The position numbers and the translations under genes were made by a program. The notes under the pieces are model-generated. The model was not told the DNA's origin. It searched no databases and worked only from the letters and a program-made list of their open reading frames with translations. Shown in pieces: positions 36,286 to 47,907 of a stretch of 64,000 nucleotides of DNA (positions are counted from its first letter, which is position 1; every line of letters starts with the position of its first letter). Source of the stretch: Haematobia irritans (lineage: Eukaryota > Arthropoda > Insecta > Diptera > Muscidae); contig NC_134398.1 in the NCBI RefSeq assembly GCF_050003625.1, forward strand, positions 67,216,891 to 67,280,890, read 5' to 3'.

Positions 36286-36535
36286 ATTCTATTTATAGAA
36301 TATAATTTTGGACGCCCACGAGCCGTGTGAAGAAACTTTCTTTAACAGAAACATACCCTTTAGTTGACAATTTTCTTAACAATACAACTTTTGAAGCGGA
36401 AATAAACCAATTCTATTTATAGAACATAATTTTGGACGCCCACGAGCCGTGTGAAGAAACTTTCTTTAACAGAAACATACCCTTTAGTTGACAACTTTCT
36501 TAACAATACAAACTTTTGAAAACGGAAATAATGCA
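36286..36535. repeat. 123-bp tandem duplication
   Basis: Two units start AATTCTATTTATAGAA at 36286 and 36409 and share 'ggacgcccacgagccgtgtg' and the following 60 bases with only a few differences. Confidence 0.93.
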
Positions 36536-36542
36536 ATTTTAC

Positions 36543-36756
36543 ATAGTGAAATTTCTACTTGAAGTCGAATCTGAATTTGGAAAAATATGTCTCGTTTATA
36601 AAGGACATTGATGGCACATGATGACATATGATGACACATGCACATGTGTCTTAAATGCATCCTTATGTTACTTTAATTCTCCGCTTCTTTGACTCAGAAT
36701 CACTACCAAAATCATTAGTGTAAAGACAATGATGCTCTTCCTTTCAGTGTGTATAA
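36543..36756 (+). mobile_element. Element A, 3' fragment
   Basis: It matches the last 200 bp of A (GAAGTCGAATCTGAATTTGG, TTCTCCGCTTCTTTG) and ends CCTTTCAGTG near 36756. Confidence 0.65.
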
Positions 36757-36965
36757 AAAATTGAAAATTTTTATCAGCATTTGCCACTTTTTTTTTGTTC
36801 AAAATAATACTAGATTCCAACTTTCGGGAATGTGTGATGAAAATTGTAGTTTTCTTCCATTTGAGATAAAAATATATCAATTTAAACAAAATGTTTATGT
36901 GGCAAAGAAAATATGATTCTATGAAGGGAGAAGGTGGCTATATCAATACAGACTACAATCACGAC

Positions 36966-37423
36966 CAGAGAATGAAGCCGCCGAGTCGCGCCGCTGATTT
37001 CAGTCGCCGCCGATCATTTTTTGCCAGTCGACGCCGCCGCCGAATATGTCGACTCATCTCGACTCAATTTAAGCCGCCAATTAATCAAAAATATCGATTT
37101 AAATCAGAAAAACATAATAATAATTGTAGTATTTTTGCCAAAATGTTGAACCTTCCACCCACAATCAATCAATTTCAAACTGCTATAACATTTTTGGAAA
37201 TATTTAGCTCAGAAATTTTTAACTAAATGTAAATTTGATTGTAAGATTTGTTGTACAACTAATCTCATTACCATTCGAATAACTTCAGATTGATTTTATA
37301 ATGGATGATTGTGCGCCGCCGAATGGACAAATTTATATCGGCTTAGCCGTCAAGCCGCCGCCGCCAGAGGTAAAATTTTAGTGTCAGCCGCCGCCGACAA
37401 AAATGGGTCGGCTTCATTCTCTG
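36966..37423. mobile_element. Element G, hAT-like MITE with 8-bp duplication
   Basis: 458 bp. The ends CAGAGAATGAAGCC and GGCTTCATTCTCTG are perfect inverted repeats. ATCACGAC is duplicated perfectly at 36958-36965 and 37424-37431. CAGAG ends with 8-bp duplications are diagnostic of the hAT superfamily. The subterminal GCCGCC and GTCGAC words explain the Arg-rich open frame at 36891-37226, which is not a gene. Confidence 0.92.
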
Positions 37424-37431
37424 ATCACGAC

Positions 37432-38897
37432 CCTTATGATGTGTCAAAATAATATAGTCTGTGTAAACTTATAACACTAGTGAGTAAATATTCGTATAGT
37501 ATATGAATCACCTTAAATAAATTTCACAATTTATTCATAATAACGGCGAACATTCATTGTAAATTACCCTGATATTTGCCACAAAATTAGTATCAATTTA
37601 GCGCACAGAGACACGTATTATAATTTCATTTGCTTACCCAATTTAAAGCCGCACATCATTCATCAACATTGTCGACATCGTAGTGCACATCAGTCATTCG
37701 CATGGATTTCCTTCACTTCCACCCCATAAGGCAGTTTTTGTACCCTGGTTTTGTGCAAAAAGTGACAGCATTTGCACAAAAGTTGCAAACTAACAAAAGC
37801 AACAACAATAGCAACAAATAGCAGAACATCAGAGAACACGATACTATTTAACTGTCAACTTATTTGTGATTTAATAAAATGACACTTGTCACATTGACAA
37901 AATGACAGCATCATTTAGCTGTCATACTATCATTCTTCATTCTTCAACGTCCCCAAACGAATGTATAAATATCTATGTAGGAATATGTATATGTGTGTGT
38001 GCATATACGGTGTACTTAACGAGATATTTCAAAATCAACTGTGAGAAACCCACGAACATACATACAAGTACGTGTGCGTGTGTGTTTGCAAACAGTCTAC
38101 AGTTTGAAAACATATGGAGATCACATGCTTTATGCCTAAAGGGTTTCCAAATTGGTTGAATAAGCATTACATTCAGAGCACAATATTAATTTGACTGTAA
38201 AATTGTTTTTAAAATTTAATTATTTATAAAATGAAAGAATGTTTGAATGAAAATGACATTTCCAATCATAGATGTTTTATGTGCATTAGAGAAAAATGTG
38301 GATATCAAAGTAACTGTTTCGATTTCGTTTGATCTATTTACCACTTAAGCTGAGTACTATGTTCAGTTTTCAAGCTGAAAACCAGGTTATTTTCACGGTT
38401 ACTTTTTTATCAATTAATTTAGAAATATAAAGTTATATGCAACCAAATCCTTGGATCTTTTCCATCCATTATTTGAAAAGACTTGATCAAAATATAATCG
38501 TCTTCATAAATATATTTGTACTTTTAATTTAGTGTTTTGGTGAAAATCCCGAACATAGTACTCACCTGTAAGGAGTTATTCAAAGGCTGAAAATAGTTGT
38601 CTTACGGTGCTTCTTGTTCGCTGAAAAACTTTGTCTTGCGCACAAAGATTCCTTATCCTTAAAATACGAATGCTAATATTGATTAACTGATTTCTTTTAT
38701 AAAAAGATTTTTTTGACCAAAAATCAATTCACTTTTCAATCAAGGCAATTTGTTTGGATTGATAGGAGTTCTAACTTTAAAATAAATATCTTTACATAAG
38801 AGAAAATTCTACTGAACTAAAATAGTTTTGTCCTACAAAATCGGGAACAAATCTTCATTTTTATTGACGTCGCCCTAAAAGCTATAAGTATGTTCAT
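37432..38897. other. Unassigned DNA with an element A scrap
   Basis: A worn A fragment (AAAATACGAATGC, 'cttttcaatcaaggcaattt') lies at about 38630-38840. The rest, including CA/TG-rich DNA at 37980-38090, shows no gene. Confidence 0.4.
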
Positions 38898-38965
38898 AAC
38901 AAGTTAGTATAGTAGAAAATCAGGCGGGGCCAACTTTCCACCCCTACCACTGTGGTACCACAGAC

Positions 38966-39042
38966 AGAAGTTCACCACTGTGGTATCACAATGGACTGAA
39001 TAGTCTAAGTGAGCCCGAAATATCGGGCTGCCACTATACCTA
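38966..39042 (+). mobile_element. SINE tail fragment, split by element B
   Basis: Only the last 80 bp of the SINE (AGTTCACCACTGTGGTATC to CCACTATACCTA) are present. The CCTAA-type tail resumes at 40209-40222 after B. Removing B and one TA restores an ordinary SINE end. Confidence 0.85.
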
Positions 39043-40208
39043 CACTGGAAAAAATATTTACGTGATATTAAAGATTTCGCAACCTAAATTTTAGGATGCG
39101 AAATTTACAAAATATTAAGGACAAATTTCTTTAAAATAATGAAATTTTAATTAAAATAAAGTTTATAATCTTTGCTTCGATTTTTTTTTTCATAAAATTT
39201 AGGACACAAATGTTGTACATTTGCGTCCCTCCAATAAAGTCGCATGTCTTTGAACTAAGGCTAATTTTATTTTAAGTAAAGAAACACATTTTTGATTTAA
39301 ATAAATTGTTCTTAAATTAACTGAAATATTGAAACTTTAGATTTAAGATAAAAACGCTTCAAATGTAGGCTAAGACTTAGTTTGAGGATTTAGCGTCTTT
39401 GGTTTAAAGTTTTTTGGAATTAAAAAAACGTTTTTACTTTGAAGTATCCGTTATAATTTAGATTTTTAAGCTGACATTTGTTTGTACGTGAATACCTTTA
39501 TTAATAAACCGCGAAAAGAGAATGAAAATTTGATAAATGAGATTTGCACCGAAAAAAAAGTGAACTGTTTAGTAGGAAGTATGAACTACCACTTACGAAA
39601 ATTGAACTAAATTTTACTCCACATTTTGAGATTTCCACAAAGCGTTGTTAAAACCAGAAAATTTTAATGCCCTGTTGTGCTTTTTAACTGCAGTTCACGA
39701 AATTACATCATCTCATAGAAGAAAAAATTAACTAAAAGTAAAGAAGAAAATCATTGGCGCCAAATCATGACAATTTTAACCATAGAATAGTTCATTCTTA
39801 CTATTTTTGGGAATCGTACGAAAATGTTCATTGTTTTAGTTCATATTGAACTTATGTGTACGGTCATTGAACTTTATACTCACGTTTAGTTCATAAAATT
39901 TTTGAGACATACTTAAAAAAAGTACGATTTCATTAAGCCATGGAAAATTTCTATAAAAATAATAAAATTTAACTACAAGCAAATAATTTTTTTCCAATAA
40001 AAATGAGTTAAATTTAGCGATAGTTTAACTACGTAATTTTTTTCTGTGTGTATTCTAATTTTAATTTTATTGGTCCTTGATTTAAAGCCAAATAGGTCGT
40101 TAAAAAATGTCTTTATTTTAAAGAAGCCGCATCTTTGGCTCGGAATTAATACCAAAATCCTTAAAGGAAGGTCAATATCTTTGGATCCAAGTAAACTTTT
40201 TTTGAGTG
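39043..40208 (-). mobile_element. Element B hosting element C
   Basis: CACTGGAAAAAATATTTACG at 39043 and AAACTTTTTTTGAGTG at 40208, with TA on both sides (39041-39042, 40209-40210). About 664 bp remain after removing C. Confidence 0.9.
39547..40048 (+). mobile_element. Element C, full copy nested in B
   Basis: 502 bp from CACCGAAAAAAAAGTG to TTTTTTTCTGTG, with TG on both sides (39545-39546, 40049-40050). Sister B copies show the uninterrupted sequence GAGATCCGTATTC here. Confidence 0.88.
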
Positions 40209-40508
40209 TAACCTAAACTAACCTTCCACACCTGCTGAAATAGTAATCCTAAGGTTTGGGACATAAACCGCCATGTTTAAAAACATTAAGTGGTACATGT
40301 TTATGGGAGCTTTATCTCAATCTGAACAGAAATACCTGATATTGGGATTTATACTTGCTTTTGCACCTAAAGAGTTAGTTAGTGCCACGTAGACTGAGTT
40401 CATTATTAAACAAGTGAGGAAAGTAGAAAGTCGGGCGGGGCCGACTGTATCATACCCTATACCACCCGTACAGAATTAGTACGCATAAGCATTTGTGGGG
40501 TGTCATTG

Positions 40509-40976
40509 CACAGAAAAAAAATCCGTATATAAACTAACGCTAAATTTAAATTATTTTTATTGGAAGTTAAGTTTTATTATTTTTATCGACATTTTCCACA
40601 ACTTAATAAAATTTTACTTTTTTTAAGTATGCCTCAACTAACATATAAAGTTCAATGACCGTACACATAAGTTCAATATGAACTAAAGCAAAAGAAGATT
40701 TTCGTACGATTCCCAAAAATAGTTAGAATGAACTACTGTATGATTGAAATGGTCATGATTTGACGCCAGTGACTTTCTTCTTTATTATTAGTTAATTTTT
40801 TCGTCTATGAGAGGATGTAATTTCGTGAACTACAGTTAAAAAGTACAAAAGGGCATTCAATTTTCCCGGTTTTAATAACGCTTTGTGGAAATCTCAAAAT
40901 GTGGAGTAAAATTTAGTTCAATTTTCGTACGAGGTAGTTCATTCTTCCTATAAAATAGTTTACTTTTTTTTCGGTG
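40509..40976 (-). mobile_element. Element C, full copy
   Basis: 468 bp, starting CACAGAAAAAAAATCC and ending TTTTTTTTCGGTG, with TG on both sides (40507-40508, 40977-40978). It is in the opposite orientation to the copy at 39547. Confidence 0.88.
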
Positions 40977-41395
40977 TGAAATAGGTTTGAATTGGTATGC
41001 CGCTTGTATTGAGTCCATTAATAAAAAAAGAGTGGCTCTATTACTTTAGATTATGTAGCCCAATTTGTGAAAATCGGGCAATATATTTATGTAAGAGTTT
41101 TATGTATGTAAGTCTTGAAAAGTTTGGCCAATATATATACATTTGAGTAACATTGGTTAATAAATAAAAGTATTATGGCTAAATGTGGGAAAATCGAGCG
41201 ATATACATATATGCAGGGTTGGCCTGTCACAAACTGTGACTTTTGCAACATACATTTGCAACGGTATAATACGTATGTCGCAAAAGTCGTAAACCTACTG
41301 TAGAAAACCTAATTTTGAATGGAAGAAATCCTGAACATTTTTTAATTTAGCTTGACAGCATTCGCTGTGATTTTCTGCAGAAATTTGGGAAAGTT

Positions 41396-41600
41396 TTTCA
41401 ACGGTCAAGCCTATTTTCTTAGGTGGTATCGAAATTCCCGTTGGTGAGTGTGCAAAATACCTTGGGGTTATATTGGACAGGAGACTGAACTTAAAGCTAA
41501 GAAAAGACGAGAAAATCCACGGTTACCGTGTACTCATGCAAAAGGCAATAGGGAAAATGTGGGGACTAAAACCTTCTCTTCGCACATACCGTCTTGGATA
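41396..41600 (+). pseudogene. LINE reverse transcriptase fragment
   Basis: The frame reads TVKPIFLGGIEIP, then CAKYLGVILDRRLNLK and IGKMWGLKPSLR. It corresponds to the segment just after the catalytic core in the LINE at 60172-60903 (TVKPLYLGSIETP, CAKYLGVILDRKLN), so it is the same family. It is flanked by odd 'cgtttacgacgtttacgacg' and 'gcaaaagtcg' sequences (41217-41310, 41640-41750) that may be ends of a further insert whose boundaries I could not set. Confidence 0.85.
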
Positions 41601-42263
41601 TCATCACATTTGCTGCCTAGCTGACGCGACTAAAGTATTTTGAGTTTGCGTCTTTTGTTACTTTTTCTACATTTACGACACGTATGTGACGTTTACGACG
41701 TTTACGACGTTTACAACTTTGCGACAGTCGCAAAACTAAAAAAGTTTGATACAGACCATCTCTATCTCTATCTATATCTAAATCTGAACCGATTTGAAGT
41801 TGTTTTGATGATTTTTTCAGGTTTAGTTTATACCATAGAAGACTACATTATGGCAACTTAGAGTAAGATCCGTTAATACATAAGGGTTTTATGGATAAAT
41901 CGGGCAGTACATGTTTATGAGAGATGTATATAAATCTGAACCGATTTCTATGAAATTTTGTACACTTGATGGATACTAATTACTTTGTGGTACCTTTTGA
42001 AGATGATCGGTTATTAAATAAGCGTAAGGTGAGCCTATTTGTTGATGTCGGGTGATACATATATATGGGGGATGTATCTAAAACTGATCCGATTTTTTTC
42101 AAATTCAATAGCGTTCGTCCTTGTTCCAGAAAAACACCCTGTACCAAATTTCTTCAATTTCATTTGCGACCGGAATCCTGCGAACAACAAATACATGGAC
42201 AGACAGACGGACGGACACCAGGAGGTGATTCTGAGTCATACATATTTTATGGGGTCTAAAATC

Positions 42264-43188
42264 AATATTTCTAAATTGATGCTAGAAATCAAATTTGAAT
42301 TGAGAAATATAAATTGTGGTTCTTAGTGGAACACGTCTAAACCGATTCTAAAATTTATTTTATTCCTGAAATTTTTTGCATTCAGAATAGAACATTAATG
42401 TGAAGATGTTCTGCAAAGCATTTGAAATGATTAGAAGAATGGACAAACTGACAACACTAATTCGTCTTTTCTATGATATTTTGTACTCAATATTGATAAA
42501 AAAATATATATCAAATTTTTTATATTCCCACATTATAACCTTTCACATGTGATTTTGTGCGGAGCAATCGACCCAGGCATTTCATTTCAGACATGCAAAA
42601 TACTTGGCACCAATATGCGAACAAAAATGCAGGCAAGCTTGGCTGTCAAGCAAACCAGAAAAGCGATACGACAATAACATCAAGAGCATCGGCAACAAAA
42701 TAATTTCAACAGTAGCGTCAATCTATATTTCAGATACAATTGTAAATTAACAAATGTACAAATATTACATGAATACTTTTTGATGTAACGCCATTTGTAG
42801 CTGATGATAATGAAGGCGTTGATGATCATTACCATCACTGTCACAATGACGATAATGATAATGGTGCTGATGATGATGATGACGCTAATGTCAAAGATGC
42901 CGCTACGAGCACAATTAAGTGGGACATTTGAAATGCTTGAGCAAATTGAATTTGAATGTCTGAATGAATGTGGGCAATGACTTGAGTGCTTGCTGTTATT
43001 TTGACTTGAAATAATAAATTGCTTTTGGTCAATTTATTTAGGCAATTTGTACATATCACATACATCCTGAATACATTTAGAGTGGAAATTTCTATTTACG
43101 AATATTTATATAATCAGTCTTTTCTTTAGTTTGTAAATTCTATTCGGACTTATAATTGGAGAGCTATTCGTTATTCACTAGGTGATTA
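42264..43188. other. Unassigned DNA with GAT/ATG-rich patch
   Basis: The patch at 42800-42890 is rich in GATGAT and GATAAT words. No gene is supported. Confidence 0.4.
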
Positions 43189-43438
43189 CACTCAAAAGAA
43201 AGTTTACTTGAATTCGAAGAACTAAATCTATATCCAAAATACTTTCCTCAACGATTGTCTCTAATTCTTTTTGTTTGTCTTTAAAGGAAAGCCGCAATCG
43301 ATTGATTTTCTTATTATTTATTTAGATTAAGACATACGAAGATAATGAACAAAAAAATATCTTTAATCTTGTGTGAACTGCGTGTTCTAAAATTTAAGTT
43401 GCATTCTTCTTATAAAAAGGTCAAATTTTTTTTCAGTG
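43189..43438 (+). mobile_element. Element B, 250-bp internally deleted copy
   Basis: Ends CACTCAAAAGAAAGTTTACTTG-like and TTTTTTTTCAGTG, flanked by TA (43187-43188, 43439-43440). Both termini are kept and the middle is lost, a typical state for non-autonomous DNA elements. Confidence 0.85.
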
Positions 43439-43916
43439 TAATAGTAGTTTCTATCGGATCAGAATTACCGTTGAGAATTTCTATAAAATGGTACAAAAAG
43501 TGGTACTTGGAAAAAATGTGGTACACATATTCAAAGTGGCACAATAAATAGCACAATTTTTACTAATGAAACAATATGAATAACATTAATTTAATAAGTT
43601 TTTTTTTATGAAATTTTGAATTCGTTTTCTTTCAATTAGATACAAATAAATGCAACAATCATTTCATCTCCATTTCATTGAAACTCAAACCTTGAAATAA
43701 TAGTTCATGAAAAAACTAGGTTTACCCACTACTCAAAATTTTCGTTGCATATTTTCAGGCCTCACAATTTTCGGCTTGATTTTCGCAAACTATTGCACTA
43801 AAAATAACATTAATTAAAAGTTGACACAACATAGCAAAATGGTGGCACTAAATGTAGAAATTATAGAATTTATAGGTACAATAAATGTGTAAATGCTTAG
43901 TATAGTGAAACAGGAG
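43439..43916. other. Unassigned DNA
   Basis: No supported feature. Confidence 0.4.
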
Positions 43917-43927
43917 TAACACTGCAT

Positions 43928-44250
43928 CGTGCTACCGTGGTGCAATGGTTAGCATGCCCGCCTTGCATACACAAGCTCGTGGGTTCGATTCATGCTTCGA
44001 CCGAACACCAAAAAGTTTTTCAGCGGTGGATTATCCAACCTCAGTAATGCTGGTGAAATTTCTCTAAGTGGTTTCACTGCAATGTGGAACGCCCTTCGGA
44101 CTCGGCTATAAAAAGGAGGAGCTTAACATGGAATCGGGCAGCACTCAGTGACAAGAGAGAGAGAAGTTTACCAATCTGGTATCACAATGGACTGAATAGT
44201 CTAAGTGAGCCTGATACATCGGGCTGCCACTTAACCTAACCTAACCTAAC
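43928..44250 (+). mobile_element. tRNA-derived SINE, copy 4
   Basis: A box TGGTGCAATGG and a B box with one change (GGTTCGATTCA). The tail is (TAACC)3. TAACACTGCAT is repeated at 43917-43927 and 44247-44257, an 11-bp target duplication, although its first four bases merge with the tail. Confidence 0.93.
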
Positions 44251-44257
44251 ACTGCAT

Positions 44258-44630
44258 AGTATTGACTTTCGACGAGTTAATTAGCTATTGTATAGCAGAT
44301 CTCACTAACGACTATGGAAATGTGTACTAGCCAACACTGAAACACATGTATAGTCAGACTTGCGAGATTGGTATCTGGCATTTTCTTTTCAGTAAATTAA
44401 TAGTATCAATTCCCTTAATCTCCCTGTCCAATAAGCTCAAATAAATTTTGTATTAATAAGTAATTTAAATGTTTTGGACATTGAACCAGCCTGCATGGAT
44501 ATCAGACTAACATACAAATAGGAACCTTGAAAATTTCAACGCGAAAAGCCAACATAGCATTGACCTTAAGATGGAAAACTACTTCGTGGGCTCAATTTGT
44601 GACACGTAAGCTCAAGATCAAGTAAACACA
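44258..44630. other. Unassigned DNA
   Basis: No supported feature. Confidence 0.4.
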
Positions 44631-45974
44631 CACAGAGAATAGATTGGTTGGAAATTGATCGTTATAATGAAAATTCCACATTTAGAGCTCAATGATAGTT
44701 GGGTCAATTTACATTCATTTTTTCCAAACATTTTTTCGTCATTCCTACCACTTGGTGATAATTGGAATGGATTTTCATTTGTGATGCATGATAAATAGTT
44801 GTAGTAACCAAGTGTCTCTATTTAAAAAAAAATTTCAAAATATCAGTCAATACGACCTACTTGAAATCAGATTAGTAACTAACAGTTAATAATCACAACT
44901 TAGATTCGATATACACAGCCGAAAGTAAATTGAATTATTGTTCAAATGTCATTGTTGTCATTACTAATTTATAGCCGAAAAAAATTAATTTTTCAAATTT
45001 CAATTCTAAACCACTATAAATATGAAAAGCTCAAGCCCGCTTAATTATATTTGTCTTTAAAACTGGACCGCAAGATATACTAATGAAGAACCGACATTTG
45101 CTCTGGATGCAGAGTGATAAACAGGAATATTGGACAACAAATTTCAAAGATTGGTTAAATATATTCCTATACGTTTGAGAAGTCATATACAAAGATGGGA
45201 ATATTATTATGCATTGACCAAATAAATAGAAAATGAGCCTCCACATTGCTTTACATTAAATCTCTTGAAGTTGCTGGAGATTGCGGGTACGTTCTGGTTA
45301 TTTCATCCAATGAGAGATTTGGATCTACTAATATGTAAATTGAGTTTTTTACGATTAAATGAACGAACTCGCTGAAACGGCCTTTTTGCGTGCAGGGAAG
45401 AAAAATGACTCTCCTAGAACAAAATTTAATTTTTGAACGAGGAAAATTGAACATTTGCGCCGCAAAAGCGTTGCTTCCTCGCCAGCTGTCGAAATCAGGT
45501 ACATAATGACCGAGAAAATAACAGGATTGAGCAACAATGATACATGTTCACCGTAAAAAAAATGTTTGGTCTAAGAAGTGATCATATTCATACTCTGGGT
45601 GTGCATACATTTTCATGCAATAAATAGAGATTCTAGAGAAAAAATTGTATCTACTATACTTAGCGTATTAAGATTTATTTGTACCACTATACCTATATGT
45701 AAATAAAATAAAATATAATATTTAACTGTTAAGTAATTGATTTTTAAATATATTTTTAATTCGGTCATGAGTATTATTCAGGTTGGGCAACACAACCGAA
45801 TGATGAAAGTAGTCACAACTAATATCGTCGGCAGACCCAACCAACACCATATGTGGTATTAGTAGTGTCGACCGAATCATTCGGGTGACACAACTGCCAA
45901 CTGATAGTAGCTGCAACTGCCAAAAGGAGGTTGGCAATAAATTCGGTTATCACAACCAATCTGTATTCTCTGTG
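44631..45974. mobile_element. Element K, 1.3-kb CAC...GTG repeat with CA duplication
   Basis: The left end CACAGAGAATAGATTGG and right end CAATCTGTATTCTCTGTG are inverted repeats with a 2-base indel. CA flanks both sides (44629-44630, 45975-45976). A J-related piece with an ATATGATCAC-type arm lies at about 45389-45603. No coding capacity. Confidence 0.75.
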
Positions 45975-45976
45975 CA

Positions 45977-47800
45977 TGATCATTTTGGGAGTTCACAAAA
46001 TTTTTCAAATTTTTCTCGTTAGAAAACGCCAATTTGGAAAATTCTCAAATATAACTGTAAAATTTCGAGGCCTGTTTTAGCCATAATGGATTGTGTATTG
46101 GTAGTGAATTTCCAGGTGAGTAAAAACTACAAAAAAGGAGAGACAAAAATAAAACAAGTTTAAGATTTCTATCTTACAATTCTGCATGCATCCTAGTCCA
46201 GATGAAGAAGCATAAGTGAAGATAAGAGTTCGAAAATTTGTATCCATTAAGGTTTAGTACAATGCACAATGTAGAAAATTAAATTAGAATTGAAAAAAGT
46301 GAAACCTATTTCTAGTCAACAAGGAAAGCCATTAGGGTTGTCATACTTTCTCTAATGAATTCAATGTATTTCTTAGCTTAATTAGCAATTCATTTAATTC
46401 AATTCAGAAGTATTCTATAAAAATGATCATTCATTAGCTGAACACTAACTTTTTCTACTTTGGTGGAAGATAATGCATCTTTGTGATTTTCATCACTTTA
46501 TCTTGAGTTCGTTTTTCAATATATGTTGCCTATTTTCAGGGGATGTTTCCAAATATGTATTTATCCAATGGCATGGATTTCGTTGGATTCAAACCATAAA
46601 ACCATTCATGATGTTGTTGCATTGGCAACGCTTCCAGCGATTTATGTTGCGATATTTAAGTTTATTTATTTTTTTTCTTATCCCATTTTATGGTCGAGGT
46701 GTTATGTTTCCGTACAAAATATGAAAAGATACCATTAATTATAATTAAATGTTGGATTCGCCGAAAAAAATTTGAAAGTCATATTCGATTATTTATTGGG
46801 ATCAGGTCGAAAACCTATGTTGTTAGCACCTATATTACCTGTTTATTTTCATAGTTCATTATGATTGTAAATATATAAATAAATAAATAATTATTGGGAT
46901 TCGATTAACGGTTATAGAATTATCGAAACAAAAAACTCGAATACTTGTTACATGCTATGCCCATGACACTTCTCCCCATCTAAAGTATACAGTGTCAATT
47001 TTTATCATATTTTATTCTTCATTATCCCATGCAACAGTCATATTGACGCCAATTGACACATTTGGTCATTTGTTCACATTGCTGACCCCCACCATCACTG
47101 CATTTGCATTAACAGACAGTTGTGGAACCATTTCTCTCCGTCCTTAAGCCAAAACCAAACGGTCCGTATTCACATTGGTCATAGCCATAGAGATTGTGAC
47201 ACATTAATGTCATTTTCAGTTGACATTTATACTTGTTACTCAATGCTGTTGCTGAATGTTTCTGTGGATGACAGCAGTATGGTAGCTGTCACTGTCACTA
47301 AAGCACTAAGTTATTTTGTTGTTGTTTTGTTTTCCTTCTTTGTGCTGATGGCAGAATTTCTTTGTTTTTGATGGCTGTTGTTGTTGATGATGTTGATATT
47401 TCGAATTTGTTGTTGTTTAGTGAATAATAACAAAAGCCTCCGTGATGATTCTGCAGCATAAGAAATTCCAGTTTTTGTCCCATTAGCGTAAAAAAATAAA
47501 ACTTGAAATTCACAAGCTACTGTTTGTTTTACAAAATATTCACTTAACCACTGACATATGTATGTTTATTTTGTTAGCAATTTGCAATGTTTTGAAATGT
47601 GGTTCACAATATTACTACCAGTTTTTTTTTCAATACTATATTATAATATAGCGAATTTATGAGACCAAAAATGTTTTAATTTACAACAATATTGATGATC
47701 CCACCACCCTTGAACAAAAAATTACTCTAAATCTTTAGTAAATCAGTTAGAAAATAAGATATGGATTTAGATCTAAAATACGGTCGGCAAAAATATCACC
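45977..47800. other. Unassigned, apparently unique DNA
   Basis: No gene or repeat end was recognised. Open frames here are short and lack domains. About 47370-47420 is rich in TTGTTG. Confidence 0.4.
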
Positions 47801-47907
47801 CACACTGAAAAAAATATTTATGTGATATTACAAAATATTAAGGACACATTTTTTTAAAGTAATGAAATTTTAATTAAAATAAAGTTTATAATCTTTGCTT
47901 CAAAAAT

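Larger units (their letters stand above)
38898..40407 (-). mobile_element. D2-type Helentron piece carrying SINE tail, B and C
   Basis: A hairpin-end fragment (AACAAGTTAGTATAGTAG, GGCGGGGCC) lies at 38898-38960 and D2 interior text at about 40222-40407. Between them are a SINE tail and the nested B element. It joins directly to the next D2 copy at 40408. Confidence 0.5.
40408..42263 (-). mobile_element. D2-type Helentron-like element with C and LINE inserts
   Basis: The right part holds the 'gacagacagacggacgga' block (42198) and the left end is AAACAAGTGAGGAAAGTAG with the perfect hairpin AGTCGGgcggggCCGACT at about 40428. It is interrupted by C at 40509-40976 and by a composite stretch at about 41217-41757. 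Confidence 0.65.

Noticed and set aside
36891..37226. Arg-rich protein of 111 codons
   Set aside because: The Arg run comes from GCCGCC/CGCCGC words at the end of hAT MITE G; the frame crosses the element boundary.
41217..41757. A hAT-like MITE bounded by CAGGGTTGGCCTGTCAC and GATACAGACC
   Set aside because: The ends are not clear inverted repeats and no 8-bp duplication was found, so only the LINE fragment inside was annotated.
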